From: Mytilus edulis
Taxonomy: Eukaryota; Mollusca; Bivalvia; Mytilida; Mytilidae
Length of the DNA: 64,000 nt
Assembly (NCBI RefSeq): GCF_963676685.1
Contig: NC_092349.1
Span: 57,147,431 to 57,211,430 of the forward strand
Direction of reading: 5' to 3'
Positions 30,572-40,351 of the stretch are shown here, piece by piece (the first letter of the stretch is position 1; each line of letters opens with the position of its first letter). The notes beneath the pieces were generated by a model. The model had not been told where the DNA came from. It was given only the letters and a program-made list of their open reading frames with translations, and made no database searches. The translations under genes and the position numbers were made by a program.

Positions 30572-32440
30572 TGTCAACGACATGCTGATTTCTTTATCTT
30601 TTGAAATGTTATATCTCGAATCATTTTTTAACAGGAAATTTCTATAAATATAATCATGGTTTAGTCGATTTCTTTTCACATTTCGTTTATTCGCGTGGTC
30701 ATGGATGTTAAATCTACATCTAAATCTTCAATGCGAGATAACGTTGTTTTAAACTTTTAATAAACAAATCGGTATTTTTTTCAGTATATAACAAGTTACA
30801 ATGTACCATATAATATACTATGATTTAACTATTGTTTTTCTTCAGTTTTCCACTGTAAACCTGTAAACCTTATCGCTTAAGAATGCCCTTGATATTCCGT
30901 AATTGCAAACAGTTATGCGGAGCTTAATAAATTCTTCCGAGCCTGCCCATCCGAATTTAAAGTATTTCTTTACTAATTATTTTTGTATAAACAAGACACA
31001 AATCTGGTATAGGTATAGTTGCTCGCCATAACTTTTTTTCTCTCTTTCAAACTACAACATGATAATTTGATAACAATTTCGCATTTCCTTACAACAAAAT
31101 CGTTCAACACTCATTATACGCAAGGAACTTAAACTCTATAATCCGTAATCATAGATATGACAATTAAAGATAAACTATACCTTGAACTTACTGTGAGCAC
31201 ATATGATGAACTGACAGCTCAACAATTGATGTATATAATATAACGGAACCCTTCCCTTAAGACCAATTACCATTTTCACGTGTATATATCACCCAAAATA
31301 ACCATATCGCATTTTACAGTTTCTCCAACCAGTTTTTAATATATCTAACTATTTTTTACGCAGCGGAAATTACTGAAGTCAAACAAAAAGAATTAAATTA
31401 TATTGTTTCTGTTGATTTTGTTGTTTCTGTTGTTTCTTGTGTTTAATTAATATTTTTCACTCTTATATTCGAATGTACATATATCTGACTTTTACTTATA
31501 CCCACCGTATCAAGGCTATGTAAATTATCCTCAGTCCTGTTCATTACACGCGAATAATTACCTTGACCGCTGATCTCACTGGTGTTAAACTGATCATCGT
31601 AACTGCAGTTACGGTGATCTCAACATGACAGAGCCCAAAACAGGTAAAATCGTCTTTTTGTCATTTCTCCTTGTACACACATTGTTTTAAAGAATAACTC
31701 AGCCGCTAGGTTGATATGTATGGTAGTGTTGCATGTGTCTGTTCTTAATATCATATGTGACCTTGTTACCAAAATAATAGCCATTGAAAATTTACGGAAG
31801 ATCATCGTAACTCCAAGTTATGATAGTGGTAACTTGATTATTAGATAGTCGTTACTTGTACATGATCATAGTAACTTGTCAGTGATGATCCTTTCTCTAT
31901 ATGCTGATGGGCGACAATATATAAATCGTGTTTGAATGTTTGATAACTAGTGAATGATTTACTAATTTAGTTTTTGCTTTGTCACGTAGATATAGTCTTT
32001 ATATTTTACAAGTCAAAATTTAACGGTAAATGTTCATCATGAACAAGGAGAGACAAACATGTTTACACACGATAAAAAGAATTTCATCAGTACAATGTAG
32101 AAAATACGTGTAGCTTTAAATGCTGAATTAACATTACGGACTATACTAAATAAAATACACATATAATTAAAAAAGGATATTTGAAACATAGAAAATATAC
32201 TAAGGTCGAACCGTTTACTGTTACAATATATTTAAAGGACCGGTTTTGGCCTCAAATTTCAGGTTCATCTAATGAAAGTTTTTGGATACTTTTTTAAACA
32301 CTTGAGTGTCTATTTCAATTGATTCAATTAGTTTATGTGAAAGATTTTAACTGTTTTAGTCATTAAAAACGGTCTGATTCAAGCTTACATATGACAAATT
32401 CATCAAATATGCCAAAAAACGTCACTTTTCAGATGTTTTT
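30572..32440. other. 3' flank of the VWA gene, nothing recognised
   Basis: AT-rich, with no coding exon that I can support. It includes the 3' UTR of the gene ending at 30571. The minus-strand frame at 31620-31805 has no domain. Confidence 0.35.
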
Positions 32441-32445
32441 TGTCA

Positions 32446-32564
32446 AAAATGAAAGTGGCCGCATCCGTGTTCATCCTCAACCTTTATATATGTTTTTCAT
32501 TATCATCAAATACAACTTACATTTCAATATAATGAATGAACACGAATGCGGCCACTTTCATTTT
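32446..32564. repeat. 29-bp inverted repeat with 61-nt loop
   Basis: The arm 32446-32474 ('aaaatgaaagtggccgcat' and on) is the reverse complement of 32536-32564 with one mismatch. A second small palindrome, 'tagacggaaaccgtcta', follows at 32564-32580. In an AT-rich region the GC-rich 'gtggccgca' arms stand out. It could be the core of a foldback MITE. No target duplication was found. Confidence 0.75.
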
Positions 32565-33129
32565 AGACGGAAACCGTCTAAAAATTAACCAAAATGCTTA
32601 CATTTTGAAGATTTCAGTAATTTAGCATGACTTAATGATGCTAGTAAGCGAGATGTGTGCATTGATTGTCAAAAACAGCTCATATTTATGTAGCAGAAGC
32701 ATTTTACCTTCCAAAATACAGCTTAAATATTACATTTTCACAATTTTGTAAAACTGCTATATGTTGGGGCCAAAAAGGGGTCTTACTGAACCTACTCCTT
32801 TCAAACTATAATTTAGTATAGTTTTAACATTAGGATGTATTATATTCTTAATATCCTTGACAGGTGGTTGTCCCGAATAGTATACCAATATTTGTATAAA
32901 TGATCATGAGAAATTGCAAACTTACCTTATGTTGAAAAAATATTTCGATGACGTTTGTTGTTATCTTTATATCGTATACACAAAAGAAAGATTAATCGTT
33001 ATCCAATAAGCAAACAACAGGATACTAGACAAACACAATCATCATTCATACACGACACATTTGCACGATAAATTGTGTATTATGTTAAAAATATAAATGA
33101 CCGAAAGAAGTTTAAATGTGCAAAATTGT

Positions 33130-33310
33130 CAGTACTAGTACTCTCAGATCTGTAGTTAGTGTCTGTTTGTTATTAAAGATGAAGGATAGATACATATCCT
33201 TCCATGTCTACTCTGTGTTTTGTTTGCGGTTTTACTCTGTATCGATCTGATGAGTTCAGCCTTTTTCATCTGTTTTTATAGTTTGTTCTTATGAGCAAAC
33301 ATAACATAGT
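33130..33310 (+). repeat. Fragment of dispersed repeat family B
   Basis: 'agtactctcagatctgta', 'gatctgatgagttcagcc' and 'tttttcatctgtttttatag' match 28965-29110 in order. Confidence 0.6.
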
Positions 33311-34315
33311 GTGAGCTTTATAAGACCTCGACTTGGGCAAATAGGAAACAATTGAACACAGGAGCTCAATTGATTTATACTAGAAATCATTAACAACGAA
33401 CAACTAGGTGCATACCAACCAGAGACAGCAACTCCATTATAGAAATTGTCACATTTTGATATTTGTGGATATGAGAGTAAAACTATAACGACAACAGTTG
33501 AAAAATCTGCATATGTCGTTATTCTATAATGTTTTGGTGATACTGATAGGTGATTAGAACTCAGTATTTATTATAACGGCAATCATCCTTATCACACACA
33601 TCTTCAAATACACTGTCCTTGTGCAAATTGAAATGTAATCTCCGCCCGATCAGTTGAAACACACATTGGTAATAATAAAGGTTCAAGTGTAAAACCCTTG
33701 TGGAACTCTAAAGTTACAGATATATAACCAGATTCAATGGTTCTTATAACATTTGTGCAAACGAGGTAGGTTGAACCATTTTATGGAATACAAGTAAAAT
33801 AACAGTAAATTTCCATGGTCCAGTACCTTGTATGCATTCATCATTTGAAAAAAAAGGTTTGAGTGGAAAGTAAACATCATTGTTCTTTTTAGATTTTACG
33901 TAGTTCTGGAATTTCTCAGATTAAACTTGTTTGTGAGGATTCTGGTTTAGCTGCTTTAAGCACTTTTCTATATCATATTCGTTTGTAAGGACTACATACG
34001 GCATCGCATTTTACAGTGTTTTTAATATCATATTCATAAAATAGTTTACTTTTGATGAACAAATTATTTGTTCCTATGATACGTTTAACCATCGTCAAAG
34101 GATTCATACATCGTTAGTGATTATTCAAATATGAGTGTCATTGACTAAGGATTAAGAACAGAGTTTGTATGCATAACATTGTTTTAAATAAATAACCGGT
34201 CACAACATAAATAATGATTAATTTATCTGCCTAATATTTATTATAAAATAATTCAGCACATGTTTAAATTTTGCTTTTCGTGTTGTAACTATTGCAATGA
34301 ATTGATTGTGTTTTG
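33311..34315. other. Intergenic, nothing recognised
   Basis: AT-rich with no coding exon or repeat that I could match. Confidence 0.35.
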
Positions 34316-34320
34316 GTCAG

Positions 34321-34460
34321 TTTTCAAGATTCACTACAGGCTGATCAACACAGGATTGAAAATCTACTGCCGGGCTGGTATAGATTTTCAATAGGACATA
34401 TAAACGTGTTATTAATAAGAGACAACATAAATGAACAACAAGCATGTGGCTGCAACATTT
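34321..34460 (+). pseudogene. Possible D8C/VWDE-like exon remnant
   Basis: One frame reads ...IENLLPGWYRFSIG..., where the L-x-PGWYRF core is typical of the start of D8C modules in VWDE- and uromodulin-like proteins. Cysteines follow (ACGC), then a stop. The spacing is not that of an intact module and no clear donor is present, so it is at most a broken exon upstream of the EGF-like pieces at 34634-35288. Confidence 0.35.
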
Positions 34461-34633
34461 AACTGCGAAGATGGCATACATCATATAGTCATATAGATTG
34501 TTTTTGTTTACTATAATTCATATTTACAGATGAGTTGTTTGTGATTATTAATTATTATTAAATCTTACATTCATTCGGTAATTTGTATAGGTAACTGGGG
34601 ATACGTTTATTTTTAACGGATACTATCAATGCC

Positions 34634-34778
34634 ATGGTAAAAAATATCTTGATGGAAGTTTCAAGAAATGGATCACTTTTCATTCTGAACACAACTGATG
34701 GATCACAGACAATTCTTGATCAAATTACAAGCAAATTATGTGTAAACAACTGTAGTAATAACGGCATCTGTATTTCAT
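34634..34778 (+). pseudogene. VWDE-like exon fragment, first half of an EGF-like module
   Basis: The frame encodes MVKNILMEVSRNGSLFILN, then ...TILDQITSKLCVNNCSNNGICIS. The C-x3-C-x5-C pattern is the first half of an EGF-like module, and the preceding hydrophobic/N-glycosylated stretch resembles the region before EGF repeats in von Willebrand factor D and EGF domain (VWDE) proteins. A phase-1 donor at 34779 ('gtatat') would fit the acceptor at 35103. Upstream the frame hits TAA just after the best acceptor (34590), so either the true acceptor is elsewhere or the exon is broken. I treat it as a gene fragment. Confidence 0.5.
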
Positions 34779-35103
34779 GTATATTAGAAAAAACAATCCG
34801 TTATTTAAGGGAGTCTGAATTTTGAAGTATAATATCAGAATGTGTAGAACAACTAAAAATTTCTTTTTAATTTTGGAAATCACAATTCAAAAGTTTTGTC
34901 ATCATGTCATTCATTTTGTGTCTTTAATTCAAGAAGTATGAGGCACAATGTAAAAAAACCGGTATGAAACGTGTACCATGAACATCTGAATGACGCTTTT
35001 AGAATAAATATTTTGGTTTTGTTTGTGACTTAAAAAAATTGATTATATCATCCTACTTTGTATATTCTGTTGTTGAACTCGCTTCATATTGTATTAACTG
35101 TAG

Positions 35104-35288
35104 GGGGTTACAAATGTTCAAATGGATACATTGGAGATGATTGTTCTACAGATGTTTCAACACCACCTGTTAACATAAGTCTGTCGGCTGAAGGTTTATG
35201 TACCACCAACACTCGCGCATCCAGGAAAACTAACATCTATGGAGATTTTCTTTCAACCAAAATATGGTACAAGATCAGATATTTCAAG
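35104..35288 (+). pseudogene. VWDE-like exon fragment, second half of EGF-like module and following region
   Basis: After 'ttaactgtag' a phase-1 frame encodes GYKCSNGYIGDDCS, the C-x8-C end of an EGF-like module, and then STPPVNISLSAEGLC, followed by KTNIYGDFLSTKIWYKIRYF. This linker-plus-conserved block follows EGF repeats in mollusc VWDE-like proteins as I recall them. The exon would end before 'gtacta' at 35289 in phase 0. One cysteine expected just before GYKC is missing. No further exon of such a gene is found downstream, where a family B repeat follows at once. Confidence 0.55.
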
Positions 35289-35329
35289 GTACTAACTAAG
35301 TAAAAACTGATTATCATAAACAAATTTTC

Positions 35330-35700
35330 CGGTCGGGAAAAGTATGAATCGTCTAGGAATAAGAAAAAGGAGTTTATATAAAAAAAAAATGTGGTATGAT
35401 TTTCAATGAGACAGCTCTCCACACAAATCTAAATGACACAGAAATTAACAACTATTGGTAACCGTAAGGCCTTCAAAAAAGAGCATAGCCCATACCGCAC
35501 AGTCAGCTTTAAAAGGCCCCAAAATGACAAATGTAAAACAATTCAAACGAGAAAACTATGAACAAAATAAAGAACGAAAAACAAATACGTAACACAGCAA
35601 CAAACGACAACCACTGAATTATAGGATTCTGACTTGGGACTGGTACATACAGAATGTAGCGGAATTAAACATGTACGCGGGCGCTAATGTTATGTATATA
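35330..35700 (-). repeat. Dispersed repeat family B, inverted copy
   Basis: Read on the minus strand it follows 29110-29460: 'gggattttatagctgac'-type block, 'gcggtatgggctatgctc', 'ggttaccaatagttgttaa' and 'cattgaaaatcataccac'. It lies directly after the VWDE-like fragment. Confidence 0.65.
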
Positions 35701-36472
35701 TTATGATTTATAGTTTTTCCGACCGCAAAATTTGTTTGTGATTATTAATTTAGTTTCTACTTATAAGTAGATTTCAATACTTCATTAAAGGAAATTCGAT
35801 TAAACATTTTTTTTAAATGTCTAATACTTTTCGTACATGTATACTATGCAGTTATAGAATAATTCAAAGGTACAATGGAAAGAAAGTAAAATGTACTATA
35901 GTGGAGAAGCGAATGTTGAAAAAGACGCTTAAATACCTAATGGAATATAACTCTTTTAAAATGTCTATCAATTCTTTAACTTCCAATAAATATTGGTCGT
36001 TAATATCAAATGCCGTGCCAATGATGTAAAAACGACCTTAACTCACGTTACATACCTGTCATCAAAGACCCCACTTCCGGTTTGATAAACTAATCTCAAT
36101 ATTAACCCTTTTCTAAACAAGATTTGAGAAATAAATCGGTTAATATGGTTACTCTAAAACATGTTTGTTAAACTTCATACATTATAAAATACTATTTATC
36201 ATCTAGCATTATAACATGTAGCTCGTGCAATAAATGTGTATTGTAAAGTTACAACCGAAAAGCCTTCGTATAATACTTTAAACGGCCTGATTTACTTTTT
36301 AAAGAATATTATTATAAGCAATATAATTGGTTAAACATCTGCATTTAATCAAAATTTCAATTTCGGATATTTGTCACACATAAACCGACACTGTTCTAGT
36401 TTCTATTTATAAGCCCATATTTGTGTTCGCTATGTTGAATATTCAAGTAAACAGACAATTAAACTAGGGGTA
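35701..36472. other. Intergenic up to the Gypsy insertion site, nothing recognised
   Basis: AT-rich, with no supported gene. The last four bases (36473-36476, GTGC) are the left copy of the Gypsy target duplication. Confidence 0.4.
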
Positions 36473-36476
36473 GTGC

Positions 36477-37350
36477 TGTAACGTGTAACCAGGCGTTTAT
36501 ATCTTAAACGAATGTTCCAGTAAATACTTGGATCCAAGTTGTCCACAAACAATACGTCAATACCAAAAAATATAACTATCTATATTATTCACGATGAACC
36601 AAAATATATACAGTAGCTCCTTGCCGATACAAAGTAACAATGAACAATAAAATCAATTATATATACACAAATATAATTACTAGTATAACACAGCCTGTTC
36701 TAATAGAACAATCTGTTCTATACGACAGTGCGGCGGGTACAGTACGTTACTACCAGACAGTGCGGACTGGAACAACTTGTCCTCCTAGTAGGACAGTCAG
36801 TAACTAACAGACAGTGTGGGCTGGAACAACTTGTCTTCCTAGTAGGACAGTCTGTAACTAACATACAGTGTGGGCTGGAACAACTTGACCTCCGGTGGGA
36901 CAGTGTGTCACTAACAACTAATGTGGACTATTGCAGTCTGTTCTCCGAGTGAGACAGTCTGCTCTACCAACTTTCAATGTTAGACCAACTTGTACCCAGT
37001 ACAAGTTGTTCCCAGTACAAGTTGTCCTCCTATCAATCTTACAGCTATGTAGCGTACTCACTATTGTAAGCCAGTCTTCTTCTGTAAGAACATCGACAGA
37101 ACCCGAATTGTATTCCTCACCCACTTATATACTCTAGGGCGAATTCACTATTTAATGAATAGGGGTGTTCTCTACATGTTCCCGATACCGAACACAAGAA
37201 TACCTCTCAAACACCCCCATACAAATGGACCCAACCATTGACTCTCCCGCCAAACATCTAAATCTACACAACGCTTCCTTCTACATGAAATATGCATATA
37301 TAAAACAAGATTCTTCTTGTTTGTTACCTTAACAACCAATAAACATTACA
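36477..37350 (-). repeat. Gypsy 3' LTR
   Basis: It is 874 bp, the same length as the LTR at 43516. It contains three 54-bp tandem units (36755-36916) built on 'cagtgtgggctggaacaact' and a separate near-palindromic pair of 'cccagtacaagttgt' repeats at 36996-37026. The 68-codon ORFs on both strands at 36918-37137 occur in both LTRs and are probably incidental. Confidence 0.92.
36755..36916. repeat. Three 54-bp tandem units inside the LTR
   Basis: Units start at about 36755, 36809 and 36863, each with 'cagtg[ct]gg[ag]ctggaacaactt' and 'ggacagt[cg]'. The same array occurs at 43794-43955 in the other LTR, so it predates insertion and is part of the element. Repeats in an LTR upstream region often bind transcription factors; that is inference. 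Confidence 0.8.
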
Positions 37351-37473
37351 TAACCCACGCCTCAATCTACATGCGTCCCGCATGATTAAATAAGACTAAA
37401 ATACAATAAATAATACTTTATTTAACCAATATCTTTGGTTTGAAATGGATGTCCATTAAATGTCTGAAAAGCT

Positions 37474-37830
37474 TTAGTAGGCTTCTTTAACTTCCACTAT
37501 ACGGATCTTCTTTGGACCATCCCGATAAGTTGTTTCAGTTGTTACAGTTTTGGTATACAACATCGAGTCTGTTTGAACACCACACGAAACTAAACTAGCT
37601 TTCCTTTTCTTACATGTTGCACAGAGGACAATACTTTCCTTATCATCAACTTTACTTCCCCCTTTGTCAGTTTGTTTTTCTAGGCTGTCAACTAGTGATC
37701 CTTTTGTGTCAGTATTCTTACTGCCAACTGCAATAATCTCTGGTCCCAGCCTTTCTGTAAAAGTATTTCTCACCCCTGGAAGTCGGGCGTAGTCTTTTGT
37801 TTTATTATCCGTCCTAATTCGTTGTTGCAA
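37474..37830 (-). CDS. Gypsy accessory ORF, C-terminal part
   Basis: 118 codons in a different frame from the zinc-finger ORF that precedes it (37770-38303), with overlap at 37770-37830. The product is hydrophilic, with a possible second zinc-binding pair (CATCKKRK) and a C-terminal block GVQTDSMLYTKTVTTETTY that I recall, with limited certainty, from the ends of similar mollusc element-encoded zinc-finger proteins. The simplest reading is that both ORFs were one protein and a frameshift lies in the overlap. The 3' LTR begins about 120 bp downstream. Confidence 0.55.
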   Translation of the reverse strand: MQQRIRTDNKTKDYARLPGVRNTFTERLGPEIIAVGSKNTDTKGSLVDSLEKQTDKGGSKVDDKESIVLCATCKKRKASLVSCGVQTDSMLYTKTVTTETTYRDGPKKIRIVEVKEAY

Positions 37831-38303
37831 ACAACAGTACGTTCAACTAGTTTACTTGTCATCATGTTGTCATCTTTCTTATTTTCAGGCGCTTTTAACC
37901 CTGTATCCTTCTTTTCTTCTTGTTCACTGCATTCATTTTTATCACTGTCTTGTCCAAGTATGTCACCTGGATCTTGACTTTTCCAATCATCCTCTGACTC
38001 GGACTCTGATGAATCACTGAGCAGTTCTTTACTCTTGCTAGTACTTTCTTCTTTAGCACTCTCACTATCATCGTCTTTCTGATGCTTGCATTTCATATGT
38101 CTTAGCAAGTTCTTCGACTTGTCTGTATGATAAAAACAACCACTTTCAGTACAAAACAATCTTTCATTTGCACAGGAAGTCAGATGTTTATCCCTTTCTT
38201 CTTTACACTCAAATGACGTTGGACAAAATCCACATTTCCACTGTTCTTTTTTTCTAATAGTAATTTTTGTTTTTGCCATCTTGATTCTGCAAATATAAAA
38301 CAA
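37770..38303 (-). CDS. Gypsy accessory ORF with C2H2 zinc fingers, in the env position
   Basis: It encodes 177 residues. Two zinc-finger-like units lie near the N-terminus: CGFCPTSFECKEERDKHLTSC (C-x2-C ... H-x3-C) and FCTESGCFYHTDKSKN followed by LLRHMKCKH (C-x4-C ... H-x4-H). A long acidic, serine-rich segment follows (SDSSESESEDD). The N-terminal KITIRKKEQWK is basic. It starts just downstream of the integrase ORF, where retroviruses carry env, but it has no signal peptide, fusion peptide or membrane segment, so it is not an envelope. A nucleic-acid-binding or regulatory role is plausible but unproven. Confidence 0.72.
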   Translation of the reverse strand: MFYICRIKMAKTKITIRKKEQWKCGFCPTSFECKEERDKHLTSCANERLFCTESGCFYHTDKSKNLLRHMKCKHQKDDDSESAKEESTSKSKELLSDSSESESEDDWKSQDPGDILGQDSDKNECSEQEEKKDTGLKAPENKKDDNMMTSKLVERTVVCNNELGRIIKQKTTPDFQG

Positions 38304-38314
38304 TAAACTAAACC

Positions 38315-38803
38315 TTAATCAAGTATATAATCAGCCATCCAGACTGGTCTTTTCCTTTCACGGCGGCCACTTTCTTCTTCTTTACCTATTCTGTCATCCT
38401 GATCTATGACATCATCAAATATATCAGCTTCACGTGGTTCTGTTACTTGGGGATTATCAATGTCTTCAGGCATTTCCCCTCTCAACACTTGCTTGTGCTT
38501 GAGTTTTATCCTATCCACATGAATGATCTGTGGGGTCCCTCTGATACCACAGTCAACTTTATAGGTAAGGTCACCACTTTTCTCTAAAATTGTGAAAGGC
38601 CCTCTCCAAAAACAAGTCAGTTTTGGGGATTTTCCCGTTTTCCTTACAGGGAAGTACACATATACTTGATCTCCTGACCTAAAACTTTCATATGATAATT
38701 TGAGATCATGATACCTCTTTTGTCTCCTCATTTCTCCTGGCATTATTTGCCTAACAAAAGAATGGGCATCCTCTAACCTTTTTTTTTTAGTTCCCAAGCC
38801 CAT
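38315..38803 (-). CDS. Gypsy integrase, C-terminal domain
   Basis: 162 codons that continue the integrase in another frame. The segment around MRRQKRYHDLKLSYESFRSG, DQVYVYFPV and CFWRGPFTILEKSGDLTYKV has the GPY/F-type C-terminal fold of Gypsy integrases (W-R-G-P-F at the core), used for DNA binding and strand transfer. The frame break lies at a run of ten T (plus strand) at 38779-38788, so a one-base homopolymer change separates it from the catalytic core. The apparent ATG start is an artefact of that break. Confidence 0.8.
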   Translation of the reverse strand: MGLGTKKKRLEDAHSFVRQIMPGEMRRQKRYHDLKLSYESFRSGDQVYVYFPVRKTGKSPKLTCFWRGPFTILEKSGDLTYKVDCGIRGTPQIIHVDRIKLKHKQVLRGEMPEDIDNPQVTEPREADIFDDVIDQDDRIGKEEESGRRERKRPVWMADYILD

Positions 38804-40305
38804 TTATGTTGTGGTATACCTTTAATTGATGGCGGCATTTCATACAAGATATCTAACGGGGTTGTACTTTCCCTACCAAACATAAGACGGTTTGGAGTCT
38901 GTCCAGTTGTGTCATGTTCAGAAGCCCTATATTCCATCATAACAAAGGGGATATACTTATCCCAATCCCTTTGATGTTCTTGGACATATGCACTAAGCAT
39001 TGTCGCTAATGTCTTGTCGAATCTTTCTACCATACCATCCGACTGAGGATGATATGGTATAGTCCTGTTTTTTTTTATATCAAGAACTTTACAGACCTCT
39101 TGAAACAACCTACTTTCATATTGTCGTCCCTGGTCAGAGTGAATCCATGACGGGACACCGAATCGAGCTATTACCTCCTCTACAATAATTTTGACAACAG
39201 TACTTGCTTCCATATTGGGCATAGGGAATGATTCTGTCCATTTAGTATAGTAGTCCGAAACAACTAAGATATACCGATTGCCATTTTCGGTTTCCGGAAG
39301 TTCCCCAAGAATATCAGTAGCTAACCTTTCCATAGGACTACTTGTCTCTACTATGGCCATTGGAGCACGTTTCTTTTTCGTTGGGGTTTTCCTCATAGCA
39401 CACTTGTCGCAACCAGCGACATATGCTCTAACGTCAGCTTGCAAACCTGGCCAATAGTAAGACTGACGTATTTTCTCAAAAGTCTTACGCATACCTAAGT
39501 GACCTGCATACTTTGCATCATGACAGAAGTGTAAAACTTGTTTTCGTTCAGACAGTGGAATTACAGCTTGCAATTTCACAACTTTCCGTTCATTGTCATA
39601 AAAATGTCTGAATACCAAATCATCTTGAAGTTCTAAACTATTAAACTGACTCCATAATGACCTTATAAAGAAACCTTTACCAGAAACCTCATTGTATTGT
39701 GGCCTTTGACCATCTGCCAGCCACTGCTTAACTAACTTAAGGTGTGGGTCGTTCGATTGTTTATCTGTCAACGTCCAATCTGTATCATGGTCAGGCATCT
39801 GACTAGTTACTATTTTAACCTGACTTTCTTCAGTCTTGTGACAATCACTGCTCGTTTTTGACTGCCAGTCTAACGTATACCCACATTGTTTACAGGGAAT
39901 ACGACTCAGTGCATCAGCATTTCTGTGTTGGGTACCTGGTCGGTGTTGAATGTGCATATCATAATCACTCAATGTCTCAATCCATCTAGCTACTTGGCCT
40001 TCGGGATTTTTGAAATTCAACAACCACCGAAGTGAGCTATGATCCGTTCTGATCGTAAATTTCCTCCCATATAAATATGGTTTAAAATACTTCACAAAGT
40101 ATACCACAGCTAGCAACTCTTTGCGAGTCACGCAATATCTACGCTCGGATTTAGACATTGAGTGACTGGCATATGCTATAACCTTTTCCGTACCGTCTTC
40201 ATGACGTTGTGATAAGACACCCCCTAATGCTACATTACTAGCATCTGTATCTAAGATGAACTCTTTATTAAAATCAGGATGTGTTAATATTGGGGCGTTT
40301 GTCAA
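38773..40305 (-). CDS. Gypsy RNase H and integrase core
   Basis: 510 codons. Residues 1-130 are RNase H: LDTDASNVALGGVLSQ holds catalytic Asp, followed by the RKELLAVVYFV helix and RTDHSSLRWLL. The integrase begins with an HHCC zinc site (H262, H269, C299, C302) and has the D,D35E triad at D331 (ATDILGELP), D391 (IHSDQGRQYES) and E427 (QSDGMVERF). All three catalytic residues are present. RNase H removes the RNA strand during reverse transcription; integrase inserts the cDNA. It is separated from the RT ORF by one frame change at 40366-40371 and from its own C-terminal domain by another at 38779-38788. Confidence 0.9.
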   Translation of the reverse strand: MTNAPILTHPDFNKEFILDTDASNVALGGVLSQRHEDGTEKVIAYASHSMSKSERRYCVTRKELLAVVYFVKYFKPYLYGRKFTIRTDHSSLRWLLNFKNPEGQVARWIETLSDYDMHIQHRPGTQHRNADALSRIPCKQCGYTLDWQSKTSSDCHKTEESQVKIVTSQMPDHDTDWTLTDKQSNDPHLKLVKQWLADGQRPQYNEVSGKGFFIRSLWSQFNSLELQDDLVFRHFYDNERKVVKLQAVIPLSERKQVLHFCHDAKYAGHLGMRKTFEKIRQSYYWPGLQADVRAYVAGCDKCAMRKTPTKKKRAPMAIVETSSPMERLATDILGELPETENGNRYILVVSDYYTKWTESFPMPNMEASTVVKIIVEEVIARFGVPSWIHSDQGRQYESRLFQEVCKVLDIKKNRTIPYHPQSDGMVERFDKTLATMLSAYVQEHQRDWDKYIPFVMMEYRASEHDTTGQTPNRLMFGRESTTPLDILYEMPPSIKGIPQHKWAWELKKKG

Positions 40306-40351
40306 CTTTATTTTAAGTAGATCAAATGCATGCTGACAATCAGATATCCAT

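Noticed and set aside
36918..37137. 68-codon ORFs on both strands (also at 43957-44176)
   Set aside because: They lie inside the Gypsy LTRs on opposite strands, with no domain; their duplication is only LTR duplication.
37770..38303. Retroviral-type env gene
   Set aside because: Despite the position after integrase it has zinc-finger motifs and no signal peptide, fusion peptide or membrane segment.
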